Below are positions 43,749 through 52,421 of a stretch of DNA of 64,000 bases, in pieces. The notes under the pieces were generated by a model. It did no database searches. It had not been told where the DNA came from and saw only the letters and a program-made list of their open reading frames with translations. Each line of letters opens with the position of its first letter. Within the stretch, counting starts at the first letter, position 1. The DNA is from an uncultured Erysipelotrichaceae bacterium (lineage in GTDB: Bacteria > Bacillota_I > Bacilli_A > Erysipelotrichales > Erysipelotrichaceae), in the NCBI GenBank assembly GCA_903789495.1, contig CAIFEQ010000001.1:122559-186558 (forward strand). Direction: 5' to 3'. A program made the translations under genes and the position numbers.

Positions 43749-45317
43749 CTAGTTCAGCAGATCAGAATCCGGTTCGATGAAATCTTCATCCGTGCATTTC
43801 CGGATGATGTGCCTGGTCTGGTTCATGGGCCGGGGCACCTTGTCTTTGGCATAGTACTCCACCGCGACGACCTGGGCAATGGCCTCATGATTATCCTCAC
43901 CGGCCGGTACCAGCACATAATCATCTATTTCAATACTGTCGTCATCGGTCAGGTAGTAATAGGTTTTCTCTTCGTCTCCACCGAAGATGACACTGCAGTA
44001 GATGACTTCTCCGATCCGGCGTTTTGCCTTGTCATAGACCACGGGATCCAGAATCTCTCCCATGCCGTAGAAATGAATGAAGTCAAAGATGCGGTCCGCA
44101 AATTCACCGAAGTCATCCGGCAGACCATTCCGGTCAAACGTACCGGTGATGACCCTTTCCGGACCTTTTTGATAATCAATGGTGATGCGGTAGTCCTTGG
44201 TCTCATCCGGGTTTTCCACCACATCATCGGGATTCCCGGCCACGTGAGAGAAGAATGTCTCGGCATCGAAGCTGTCCAGCAGACTCTCGACACCGCCTTC
44301 AATCTCATATTTCCGCGAGACCTTGCAGTCACTGGCAATGTTCTGGATATGTTCCAGGGTTTTCTCTGCCCGGTCAATGATCAGATGCTCCGTATAGTCC
44401 CAGTGCACCGTATTGTCTTTTGTCCCTTCCAGATTCAGAAGAGCAGGCGGCCTGAAGATCGTCAGGCGGTGATAATCAATGGCGATCCGGCTGATCTCAT
44501 CCGTCTCTGTTCCGCCGAAGACCGCCATCTCCGGAATGCCGGTCATGTCACGCACCAGCTGCGACAGATCCAGGTCATCCGGTTCCTGACCCGCTGCTCC
44601 AACAGACAGATCCCCGTGATACCGGAAGACCTGTCCCTTGGTATTGGTCAGTTCCAGGTCCCAGTCGCCGACATCTGTAGTAATCATGCTCTGCTGATAG
44701 CCCCGGCAGAAACGGGCACTGATCAGATCCAGGAGTCCGGCCGCTTCTTCCTTGCCTATGCTGTAGTTAAACGTTCTGGTTTTCGGCAAGGCACCCGATC
44801 CATCCCCGAAGGCATAGGCCGAAAACCACACCCTGCCTGCTCTGTTGATCGTCAGATGCTGTTCCACTTCTTCGTCAGGGTCTGGCGTGGGGCCGTAGGT
44901 GAGCATATTGGTCACCAGGCGCATCTTCTGCAGCGTACCGGTAAAGATGTTCTGGTTCTCGTCACTCAGCACCGCCAGCCTGTCCAGAGCCAGCATAAAC
45001 CAGGCCCGGTTCTCCGGCTCCGTGATCCGGCGTCTCAGCCCCGGCCGCGGTGTGAAGTGTTTCCAGCGGGCATAGACCGCCGAGCCAAGCAGAGGAATAT
45101 CGGTGATGCCATCCACAACATTCTCCAGTTCCATGCAGTTCCAGCCCGCCTGGCCATAGACCGCGCTGAACGTATGTCCAACGCTCGTCTGAAAGCCCAT
45201 GGCCGCACATTCCGCACCCAGTTCCGGGCCGGCCAGTTCTTCCGGGCTGCTGTTTTCATCGCCGAATTTCCGCAGCCATTTCAAGGCAAAGGCGTGTAAC
45301 TGTTTTCTGTCCGTCAC
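43749..45317 (-). CDS. Protein of unknown function, 522 residues, GTG start
   Basis: I do not recognise this protein. It is cytosolic (no signal or membrane helix) and acidic, with an alpha/beta N-terminal region of about 250 residues (MTDRKQLHAFALKWLRKFGDE, then GFQTSVGHTFSAVYGQAGW). A middle region carries ITIDYQKGPERVITGTFDRNGLP. The C-terminal domain, YYYLTDDDSIEIDDYVLVPAGEDNHEAIAQVV, ends VPRPMNQTRHIIRKC, a module seen attached to varied Bacillota proteins. I choose GTG at 45317 because GGAGGTGACC lies 6 nt before it and a promoter -10 at 45369-45374 leaves no room for the longer in-frame starts. It lies next to two frameshifted genes but is itself intact. Confidence 0.7.
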   Translation of the reverse strand: MTDRKQLHAFALKWLRKFGDENSSPEELAGPELGAECAAMGFQTSVGHTFSAVYGQAGWNCMELENVVDGITDIPLLGSAVYARWKHFTPRPGLRRRITEPENRAWFMLALDRLAVLSDENQNIFTGTLQKMRLVTNMLTYGPTPDPDEEVEQHLTINRAGRVWFSAYAFGDGSGALPKTRTFNYSIGKEEAAGLLDLISARFCRGYQQSMITTDVGDWDLELTNTKGQVFRYHGDLSVGAAGQEPDDLDLSQLVRDMTGIPEMAVFGGTETDEISRIAIDYHRLTIFRPPALLNLEGTKDNTVHWDYTEHLIIDRAEKTLEHIQNIASDCKVSRKYEIEGGVESLLDSFDAETFFSHVAGNPDDVVENPDETKDYRITIDYQKGPERVITGTFDRNGLPDDFGEFADRIFDFIHFYGMGEILDPVVYDKAKRRIGEVIYCSVIFGGDEEKTYYYLTDDDSIEIDDYVLVPAGEDNHEAIAQVVAVEYYAKDKVPRPMNQTRHIIRKCTDEDFIEPDSDLLN

Positions 45318-45368
45318 AATGGTCACCTCCGATTGTTCTTTTCTGATCGCAAGTCCCCCTGTGCTCTC

Positions 45369-45374
45369 ATTATA
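45369..45374 (-). promoter_or_regulatory. -10 of the unknown 522-residue gene
   Basis: The minus strand reads AATATAATG, a perfect TATAAT, with CTGACG (four of six) 17 bp upstream. Transcription would begin near 45362, which supports the GTG start at 45317. Confidence 0.5.
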
Positions 45375-45518
45375 TTTTCCTTCCCTGTTTCCGTCAGCAT
45401 TCTCGGACATATTTCCTGTTTCTCCTGTTCCGAACAGCAGAAAACACAGACTGATATACTGTGGGCAGAACAAAAAGAGACTGTGCAAGGTACAGATCTC
45501 GGGAAAGGCAGAAAGCGC

Positions 45519-45886
45519 ATGAATGTGGATACCATGCTGTTCTTTGCGGATGACGTCGATGCCTTCTTCCTTTATGCCAGGCTGGAAGACGAGATTCTGA
45601 AGCGGATGGATGATGTCCGCATCAAGACCCGGAAAACCCAGATCTCTTTCTATAACCGGCATCTGTTTGCCTGTGTCTCCTTTATCCGCATCCGCAGAAA
45701 GAAGGACTGTCCGGAACACGATATCGTGGTGACGTTTGGCCTGGATCATAAGCTCAGATTGAGACTGCCACCGAATCCTATCCGCACCGCTGGCCCCATC
45801 ATGTGCTGATCACGAAGCCGGAGGGAATCGATGCCGAGCTGCTGGGCTGGATTCAGAAAGCAGCCGATTTTGCCCGGCTGAAATAG
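45519..45886 (+). pseudogene. DUF5655-like gene broken by a one-base frameshift
   Basis: The frame opens MNVDTMLFFADDVDAFFLYARLEDEIL and reads FNIKTRKTQISFYNRH-type sequence (here VRIKTRKTQISFYNRHLFACVSF) to about 45762. It then runs out of frame and stops at 45807. In the next frame the expected ending continues IETATESYPHRWPHHVLIT and then ELLGWIQKAADFARLK to the TAG at 45884-45886. One base added near 45760-45765 (CTCAGATTGAG) rejoins them into a normal protein of about 122 residues. DUF5655 has no known function. Either decay or an indel error explains the break. It converges on the Rrf2 gene with one base between stops. Confidence 0.75.
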
Positions 45887-45887
45887 A

Positions 45888-46367
45888 CTATTTTCCTGTG
45901 CGGGCAGAAAGACGCGCTTCCCAGTCCACGACACCCTTCTGCCAGGCACCGTCTTCCAGAAGGTCGGCGATCTTCAGGGCATCCAGCTTCTCGTAGAAAG
46001 CCTCCATGCCCTCTGAGAAGGTGGCCATGATCTTCTGTTCACTGCGTCTGACATGCGGACGCCGGTCAAACAGTTTCTCCGCATACCCGGACTGCGAGAA
46101 GATTTCATCTCCTTCCCCGACGGCCAGGAACACATCCTTCAGACTGATCTGATCTGCGGGAGCAGAAAGGGTATAGCCCCCGCGCTTGCTGGCACTGGAC
46201 GTGATGAGTCCGCTGCGGGAGAGTTTCATCAGGATTTTCTTCAGATAGGAATCCGATACCTCCAGGAGTGCGCTCATCGTACTGCTCTTGACAGGTTTAT
46301 GATCCTGTTCCAGCGCCAGGATCATGACCACATAGATCCCCTGCTCAAATGTACTGCTGATCTTCAT
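45888..46367 (-). CDS. Rrf2 family transcriptional regulator
   Basis: This 159-residue winged-helix regulator opens MKISSTFEQGIYVVMILAL. The recognition helix region SDSYLKKILMKLSRSGLI and wing SKRGGYTLSAPADQISLKDV match Rrf2 proteins. Family members such as IscR and NsrR bind Fe-S clusters through three cysteines after this point; this protein has none there, so it is of the redox/ligand-sensing cysteine-free type. It is cotranscribed with the NAD(P)-binding protein upstream (ATGA overlap) and probably represses that operon at the palindrome at 46977-46993. Confidence 0.9.
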   Translation of the reverse strand: MKISSTFEQGIYVVMILALEQDHKPVKSSTMSALLEVSDSYLKKILMKLSRSGLITSSASKRGGYTLSAPADQISLKDVFLAVGEGDEIFSQSGYAEKLFDRRPHVRRSEQKIMATFSEGMEAFYEKLDALKIADLLEDGAWQKGVVDWEARLSARTGK

Positions 46368-46936
46368 TTTCCAATCATCTTGGTCACGAGTTCCTCGGCT
46401 ACATCATCGACCAGTACCGGCTTCAGGTTCTTCGCAAAGATGCCGAGAAACTTCAGAAGCGGTACCATTCTGGTGACCGAATCCTTGCGGCCGTTGCCGT
46501 AGACCAGCGTCGGACTGACATACTCGGTCCGGATCCCGCTGGCCAGCAGACGGGCAATGATTCGCTTCTTCCCTTCCGTGAAGGACTTCGGGCCAAGAAC
46601 ACCGCCGATCATCCCCATGGCCCTGACCTTCTTCTCTTCTGCGATCCGCAGCATCACCGCGGCCGGCAGATCGTTTTTCTTACGGAACTCGTCCGGATCC
46701 TTCTCCGGTCCTCCTACAAAATCAACAATATAATCTACTTTCTCCGGAATGACAGCCATCACCGCATCATAATCGGAACAGTCCGCCTGTACATTCCGGA
46801 TCCGTTCATTCTGAAGCGGATTCTTTCCGGAACGGGAGACGACCACAAACTGTGCTTCCGGATCCTTCTCCAGCCACTTCTGGGTCACGTTTCTGCCAAG
46901 ATAACCATTGCCGCCAAGCATGACTGCTGTATACAT
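46364..46936 (-). CDS. NAD(P)-binding Rossmann protein (SDR/NmrA-like)
   Basis: This 190-residue atypical short-chain dehydrogenase-like protein has MYTAVMLGGNGYLGRNVTQKWLEKDPEAQFVVVSRSGK, a Rossmann G-x-x-G-x-x-G loop with a basic second strand that suggests NADP. VQADCSDYDAVMAV and VDYIVDFVGGPEKD follow. It lacks the YxxxK catalytic pair, like NmrA/HSCARG-type sensors. I start at 46936 (AAAGGCGG upstream); a longer frame extends into the promoter. It is the first gene of a two-gene unit with an Rrf2 regulator that is often paired with such NAD(P)H-binding proteins. It could be a redox sensor or reductase. Confidence 0.82.
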   Translation of the reverse strand: MYTAVMLGGNGYLGRNVTQKWLEKDPEAQFVVVSRSGKNPLQNERIRNVQADCSDYDAVMAVIPEKVDYIVDFVGGPEKDPDEFRKKNDLPAAVMLRIAEEKKVRAMGMIGGVLGPKSFTEGKKRIIARLLASGIRTEYVSPTLVYGNGRKDSVTRMVPLLKFLGIFAKNLKPVLVDDVAEELVTKMIGK

Positions 46937-46976
46937 CGTTCTGCCGCCTTTCTTTTCCTTTGACTTATTTTGTCTG

Positions 46977-47010
46977 AAGATAATATGTATCTTCGGATAA
47001 TATTTGTCAA
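46977..47010 (-). promoter_or_regulatory. Promoter and palindrome of the Rrf2 operon
   Basis: The -35 TTGACA (47005-47010) and CATATT (46982-46987) are 17 bp apart on the minus strand. The inverted repeat AAGATA-N5-TATCTT (46977-46993) overlaps the -10 and start site, as expected for autorepression by the Rrf2 protein. Confidence 0.5.
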
Positions 47011-47055
47011 TAAATAAAACACAGGTTCCGGAATATTCCTTTCTGGGCAAAAGAA

Positions 47056-47084
47056 AACCGCTGGCTCATCAGCTGCCAGCGATT
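47056..47084 (-). terminator. Terminator of the adhesin gene
   Basis: CGCTGGC/GCCAGCG with a 9-nt loop, flanked by A and T tracts (TTTTCTTTTG on the minus strand), about 60 nt after the adhesin stop. Confidence 0.75.
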
Positions 47085-47141
47085 TCCTTTTCCCTGACCT
47101 GCATGCTGTCAGAGAGATTTCATGCAGTTCTTGATCTGTTG

Positions 47142-50100
47142 TTATTCGGTATCAGTCAGCGGCGCATCTGCCGTATTCGGCACGATGTGTCTTTCCTGCG
47201 TCGGCTTCTCGGTCTGTACCCACTTGTTGTTGATCAGGAATTCCTGATCACTGATTTTGGTAATGGTGACCGTGTATCCCGACATGGAGACTTCCGAAAC
47301 ACTGTAGCTTATTTCGTCACCCGTATCCGCATCGTACTTGGGAAGATCTGTCCAGGTATATGTCCAGTCGTTGTCCTCCGTCAGGCGGACCGTATCAGTG
47401 ACTTCCCCGTTCTTCAGGAGATTCACATCGGCATACTCACCGGTCTGTCCTTCCCATTCCTTGGTCACCGTGAGTTCTGTCAGTTCGATATTGGTTAGGA
47501 TGACCGTACCGTCGTCGTCGACAGCCTGAACGAGCTGATAGCCATCAGCGTCTTCCTCTTCGATCTCATAGCTGACGACTACGTTCGAACTGCTGTCATA
47601 GGTACTCAGATCCGTGAACGTATAGGTCCAGTCCATGTCTGAGGTGATCTGCTTCTGCTGAATGAGTGTCTTTGAACCATCCGTGTGGACCTGATACAGG
47701 TCAACGGTCACAGCATCCCCTTCAGTACCAAGCCACTTTTTCTCCACCGTCAGAGAAGTCGTATCGTGGTTGGAGTTGGTAATAATGAATTCATAGTCCC
47801 CTCCAACATTCTTTCCACCGGTCACAATGCTCTGGTAAGAGTTGTCTCCTGACGTCGCCGTTTCAACGACGCTGTAAACGATCTCTGTACCATCGGTGTT
47901 ATATTTGGGCAGATCCGTAAATGTATAGCTGAGATTGCCATCTGAATCCCGCTCAGTAATCACGGTTCCGGCATAGTCCTCAACAACAGTTTCATCTGCC
48001 AGCAGATTGACGGTAATGGAATCTGCTTCATCGCCGACCCACTGTTTCGTCACGCTCACATCTACAGTTTCCGACGTGTTCGTGTTGGTAATGGTAAAGC
48101 CTGCAGACTGACTGCCGGTATATGTGGTGGCATAGCTGTCGGTACTGCCAGTGATCACTGTTTCCTGTACCGTATACGTATATGCATTTCCATCGCTATC
48201 GGCAACTGGCAGCTCATCGAAACTGTCCGTCCACTGATTACTCGAATCCAATGTCAAGGTGCTGCCGGTGGCTACGCCGTCCCTATAGAGCTCGACAGTA
48301 ACGCTTTCTGCCGCTTCACCTTCCCAGTTCTTTGTCACAGAAACAGACGTGGTAGTCGTAGTGGTAGTGGTGGCAAGCCTGGCTGTTACAAGGTTCTGTA
48401 CCCACTGATAACCATAGTCAACGGTATTGACCGGGTTATTGGCAATGTAAAGGTCAACCTGGAACTCATCAGGAACTGCTTCCGTTGAAGTGTTTACTAC
48501 AGAAGAGTCGAACCGGGAAGATTTGCTTATGCCGACCAGCCACTTAAAGATATTTTCCACATCTTCCCAGCCCCAGACAGGGAGTACTCCGTAAATTTCT
48601 TTCAGATGTGTAATCCGATCGTCTGAAGAAAACCAGTCACCTACATTGGAATAATCGATGCCATCCGTGTAGTACCAGATCGCGCACTGTGTCGCGATCA
48701 TGAATGCATATTCTTTTCTCTGATCAATCAGAAGCTCGTAACTGTAGTTCTGATTGCTGCCATCATCCGCCGGTCCGATATCCATGGCGTCGTAGGGATA
48801 GCCGTAATACAGAACCTTTGCAATATTAGCCAGTACCGTGGAACTGCTGGCTTCTGATGACGGCTTTAACGGAACATAACCTTTGATATTAGGAGGATAA
48901 TAAAGCGGATTCGAATTTGGATTCAGTCCGGTGTAGTAATACATTTCTTCCGTCGTGACATCCGAGATCAGGCCGAACTGGTGGTAATAATTGCTCAGAT
49001 TGGAACCGATCGTATAGTAATAGTTCACGCAGTAGACGACATCGCTGCCGATCGTGTACTTCTGCAGTGCAGAATTTCTGATGCTGGTCCTGGACGGCGT
49101 ATAAATATACTCGGATTCAGACGGGATCCGAACATCGTCTGGTGTGCTGTCGCCTGATTCCGCAACCGTAAAGGTAACGGTTACAGGACCCAGTGTAATG
49201 GTATCCGAATCACCGGCCGGAGCAGTCAGGTTAAAGGTCGTCGAATAGGTCCCAGCTGAAAGACCGGTAACAGGCGTTACCGTTACGGTACCCGTCGAAC
49301 CGGCTGCGATGTTCTGCGCATTGTCCGTATTGACCGTGAAATTTGTATCCGAGTTGGTGGAAGTAAACGAAAGTGTTTCAGTACCTGTGTTGGTAATGGT
49401 AAGCGTCAGAGAGCTGACTGTTGAGTACCCGACCAGAACGGATCCGAGGTTGGAACTGTAGCTCTCCAGGCGTGCACTGTATTCCGACGTCGAATAGGCA
49501 GGGATTGTGACAGTCGTCGTTCCGGAGTAAACATTTCCATCGGCATCCACGAAACGGAAATAAGCCGTTAACTCTTCTGAACTTACAGATGTCACGGTAA
49601 AGGAAACCGGTGTATCTGCAGTCAGCTGAACCGGCGTACCGCTGAGGATTGCCTCATCGCTGGGAGCCGTTTCCGAAGAAGGCTTGACCACATAGTATAA
49701 ATAGCCATCAACAGTGGAATTTGCCCTCAGGGTCACGGAAGTGGCGGTCAGTCTCGATTCCTCAATCGTGATGGTTCCCTTCTCAATGATCGAGACAGGA
49801 CCTTCACTTACTTCTGTTGTTGCGGTTCCATAAGCAGCGAGTGACAGAGAGGATGTTGCATACTGATTGCCATCCTCATCAATGTATTTGACATAAATGT
49901 CTTTAGCCGTCTGCGTGGACTGGGCAATCGTAATCGTGTTCGTTCCTGCCGTGCAGGCCGTTGCATTTCCTGTCACATCCACTGGTGCAGCAGCGCCAGA
50001 CTCCTGAACCGCATAATAGACGGTCCCGGCCATGTCCGGATCCACCGTCAAGGTAATAGCCGTCCCATCGTCGTTCCAAGCCGCCGTATAGGACACGGTC

Positions 50101-50183
50101 GGGTCATCAGCCAGTACCGTGGTCGGTGCCAGACCGATGAGCATGCACAACGTCAAAAAGACTGCTCGAAACTTCTTTGCCAT
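47142..50183 (-). CDS. Thioester (TQXA) and Cna-B repeat surface adhesin
   Basis: This 1013-residue secreted protein has a signal peptide ending TTVLA, two Ig-like repeats, and a beta domain with LTITNTGTETLSF (choice-of-anchor type). A thioester domain follows, in which Cys385 (VYCVNYYY) and Gln499 (ATQCAIWYYTDG) would form an internal Cys-Gln thioester that can bind host amines. A Thr-rich linker leads to four Cna-B repeats (VTKNWEG, VTKQWVG, VEKKWLG, VTKEWEG openings, each with a late Glu for isopeptide bonding). It ends RHIVPNTADAPLTDTE with no hydrophobic helix or basic tail, so no standard sortase anchor. I prefer the ATG at 50183; the frame extends to 50234. Confidence 0.88.
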   Translation of the reverse strand: MAKKFRAVFLTLCMLIGLAPTTVLADDPTVSYTAAWNDDGTAITLTVDPDMAGTVYYAVQESGAAAPVDVTGNATACTAGTNTITIAQSTQTAKDIYVKYIDEDGNQYATSSLSLAAYGTATTEVSEGPVSIIEKGTITIEESRLTATSVTLRANSTVDGYLYYVVKPSSETAPSDEAILSGTPVQLTADTPVSFTVTSVSSEELTAYFRFVDADGNVYSGTTTVTIPAYSTSEYSARLESYSSNLGSVLVGYSTVSSLTLTITNTGTETLSFTSTNSDTNFTVNTDNAQNIAAGSTGTVTVTPVTGLSAGTYSTTFNLTAPAGDSDTITLGPVTVTFTVAESGDSTPDDVRIPSESEYIYTPSRTSIRNSALQKYTIGSDVVYCVNYYYTIGSNLSNYYHQFGLISDVTTEEMYYYTGLNPNSNPLYYPPNIKGYVPLKPSSEASSSTVLANIAKVLYYGYPYDAMDIGPADDGSNQNYSYELLIDQRKEYAFMIATQCAIWYYTDGIDYSNVGDWFSSDDRITHLKEIYGVLPVWGWEDVENIFKWLVGISKSSRFDSSVVNTSTEAVPDEFQVDLYIANNPVNTVDYGYQWVQNLVTARLATTTTTTTTSVSVTKNWEGEAAESVTVELYRDGVATGSTLTLDSSNQWTDSFDELPVADSDGNAYTYTVQETVITGSTDSYATTYTGSQSAGFTITNTNTSETVDVSVTKQWVGDEADSITVNLLADETVVEDYAGTVITERDSDGNLSYTFTDLPKYNTDGTEIVYSVVETATSGDNSYQSIVTGGKNVGGDYEFIITNSNHDTTSLTVEKKWLGTEGDAVTVDLYQVHTDGSKTLIQQKQITSDMDWTYTFTDLSTYDSSSNVVVSYEIEEEDADGYQLVQAVDDDGTVILTNIELTELTVTKEWEGQTGEYADVNLLKNGEVTDTVRLTEDNDWTYTWTDLPKYDADTGDEISYSVSEVSMSGYTVTITKISDQEFLINNKWVQTEKPTQERHIVPNTADAPLTDTE

Positions 50184-50225
50184 ATGTAAAGCAATGCCCC
50201 CCTTCAATTTTTTTACTACGTTTTG

Positions 50226-50282
50226 AGTATACATGAATCGGTTATAAATTCCACATCATTTGTAGTAAATTTGGTGCACCAA
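50226..50282 (-). promoter_or_regulatory. Promoter region of the adhesin with a 12-bp palindrome
   Basis: A TATACT -10 (50226-50231, minus strand) lacks a good -35. A perfect palindrome TTGGTGCACCAA (50271-50282) is centred about 57 bp before the likely start site, an activator-like position. The rest of the gene-free stretch 50184-50652 is AT-rich and shows no gene I can support. Confidence 0.4.
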
Positions 50283-50598
50283 TTTTGCTAATATTTTGAC
50301 ATGAATTTTTTGTATACAGACCGGGGACATTTGTTTCTCAGAAGAAGGATTTTGGCGGTTTTTTTAACACTTCATTCAGCCGATGCAACAGGCAGTTCCG
50401 TTCCACTGTCCAAAAGCGCAGAAACCGCCGTTTCAGAAGACTTCCGCCATGAAAACAGCAGTGAGAAACTGTCCTGCAAAACACGATGAATCAGAGGCAG
50501 AAGACACCCGGGCCTTGATGAATAATGATAGTAATAAGGAAAAACTGAGTGAGCATGCATTCATGCTGTTTACATGCATGGCACTAAGCAGACTGAAA

Positions 50599-50627
50599 AA
50601 CAGCCCGGTTTCACGGTCCGGACTGTT
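50599..50627 (-). terminator. Terminator of citrate lyase operon 1
   Basis: AACAG-c-CCGG pairs with CCGG-a-CTGTT around a 9-nt loop, followed on the minus strand by TTTTTCAG. It lies 26 nt beyond the esterase stop. Confidence 0.75.
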
Positions 50628-50652
50628 CTTTATGAAATTCTTTCTGCAGGTC

Positions 50653-52407
50653 TTATTCAATTTTTCTGCCCAGATAGCAGCGGGCTCCTGTCTCGTCCCT
50701 GGAATAGCGGCAGAGGAACTGATCATAGGAGATCCAGCTTTCTTCCGGATAGTTGGCGTGCGGCATGTCATTAACCAGACCGATGACAAACATCGGCACA
50801 GCGGATCCGTTATGCCAAACATAGTAGTCAATCGGATAGCAGGTATACTGCAGTGGCTCTTCCTGAAGTTCATATGTTCTGATGATATAGCGGATAAACC
50901 GATGCAGAAGATTATGCTCATCCAGCGGCCAGGCTGCGGAAGCACCGAAGAACCTGTCCTCTTTCCCCACCAGCAGCATCATGGGTACCTTGCCGTCCTC
51001 GAATGCCGTTTCCCGTCTATAGGTGAAATCCCCGGCATCCGGATCATCCGGCAGGGAAAACCCGCTCCAGGGAGTCACTGCCGTGAAGAGATCGCTTGCG
51101 GCCATGGCACAGTAGGAAGACATGAAGCCGCCGCTTGACTGACCGCAGGCATAGATGCGTCCCTTATCCACCGGCAGACGGCTTTCCACATCCGCGATCA
51201 TCTTCCGGACAAAGGGAAGACTGTCAAACGGCCTGCCGTTCTGACTGCCGTTCCAGAGCCGCACGCCGCGGAAGCCGCCCTTGCGGATCTGATACAGATC
51301 GGCGGTCGGGAAGACGGCAATGAAACCGCGTTCTTCCGCCACAACGCTCATCTCCGTAATGTCGAAGAACGTTTCGCCGTTGCCGCCGCGGCCATGGAAC
51401 ACACAGACCAGCGGAACCGGTTCCCCTTTCTGCTGAACCTTCTTCGGCACATACTCATACCATTCTCTCTTCATGCCATCGACAATCAGGGTATGATAGG
51501 TGGCACCATGCTCAAGAGGATTCCGGAAATAGCGCAGGATCTTGTTGCCATAGCTGCGGTGCCGCCGGGCTGAGCCGATATACGCCCATACATACGACAG
51601 CGTATCGAAGTTCAGATCCTGCAGACGGAAGCCGGTGGTCAGGCGCGTCTGGGCAATATCATCTTCGTTGATCTTTGACGTATCCTTTACGGCTGCCGGC
51701 AGGAAGATTGCGGTCTTCTTCTCATCATAGAGGGGCTGCGGCTGGGCATGGTTTTCCTTTTCCCAGTACGCCAGCAGCTGTTCAGACACGGCCGTTTCCT
51801 GCTCGATCAGCAGCCAGACGGGCAGCTGCGCACGCTTGCCGCTGATGTACATTTCTTCCTTCTGACTGCCGGCATCCGTTTCTGCATGACTCTGCGCACT
51901 GAACTGTACCGAGGCAATAGTCGGATCGCCGAAGACAGCCAGGCCGCTCCAGTCGCTGGCCATGGTCCGTGCTGCTTCCAGGGCAACATCCACGCCATCG
52001 CCGAAGCCCATCGCATAGATGCAGTCCTGCATGACGACGTAGTATTCCCGTCCCTGGACTTTTTTATAGGCCGCATTCATGAACGCGGCATCCTTGCCGG
52101 AAAGATCCCACCGGCCGGCCAGCGGTTCCAGCATGGCAATCAGAAGCTTGTCCCGGTCCGCCAGCTCGCCCAGGCCGCTGCTGGCCAGGAAGCTGTCCGG
52201 TTCCGTATCCGAGGGCGGAGCCACAATGACCGCCCGGTTATTCTGACAGAAACCTTCCGGAATATAGGTGATTATGCTGCGGTCGGTATCTCCGACTTTC
52301 CAGGTCTGACGGAACAGGCCATGCAGCGGGCAGGCCTCCGGAGCCAGAAGATCCACAGGCACCTGATCCGGTGCCGGCGGGGTAAACCATAATCTGCTGT
52401 AATCCAT
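50653..52407 (-). CDS. Two-domain PHB-depolymerase-like esterase
   Basis: This 584-residue cytosolic protein lacks a signal peptide. The C-terminal domain (about 300-584) is an alpha/beta hydrolase of the poly(3-hydroxyalkanoate) depolymerase/LpqC-like group. VPLVCVFHGRGGNGETF carries the oxyanion site, YACGQSSGG the nucleophile Ser424, and the end has a His in MPHANYPEESW. The N-terminal domain (about 1-230) looks like a degenerate hydrolase whose elbow is MGFGDGVDV, with Gly in place of Ser. The start at 52407 follows AGGAGGAA, 14 nt after the transporter stop. Its presence in a citrate lyase operon is unusual; the ester substrate is unknown. Confidence 0.78.
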   Translation of the reverse strand: MDYSRLWFTPPAPDQVPVDLLAPEACPLHGLFRQTWKVGDTDRSIITYIPEGFCQNNRAVIVAPPSDTEPDSFLASSGLGELADRDKLLIAMLEPLAGRWDLSGKDAAFMNAAYKKVQGREYYVVMQDCIYAMGFGDGVDVALEAARTMASDWSGLAVFGDPTIASVQFSAQSHAETDAGSQKEEMYISGKRAQLPVWLLIEQETAVSEQLLAYWEKENHAQPQPLYDEKKTAIFLPAAVKDTSKINEDDIAQTRLTTGFRLQDLNFDTLSYVWAYIGSARRHRSYGNKILRYFRNPLEHGATYHTLIVDGMKREWYEYVPKKVQQKGEPVPLVCVFHGRGGNGETFFDITEMSVVAEERGFIAVFPTADLYQIRKGGFRGVRLWNGSQNGRPFDSLPFVRKMIADVESRLPVDKGRIYACGQSSGGFMSSYCAMAASDLFTAVTPWSGFSLPDDPDAGDFTYRRETAFEDGKVPMMLLVGKEDRFFGASAAWPLDEHNLLHRFIRYIIRTYELQEEPLQYTCYPIDYYVWHNGSAVPMFVIGLVNDMPHANYPEESWISYDQFLCRYSRDETGARCYLGRKIE

Positions 52408-52421
52408 GAATTTCCTCCTGT

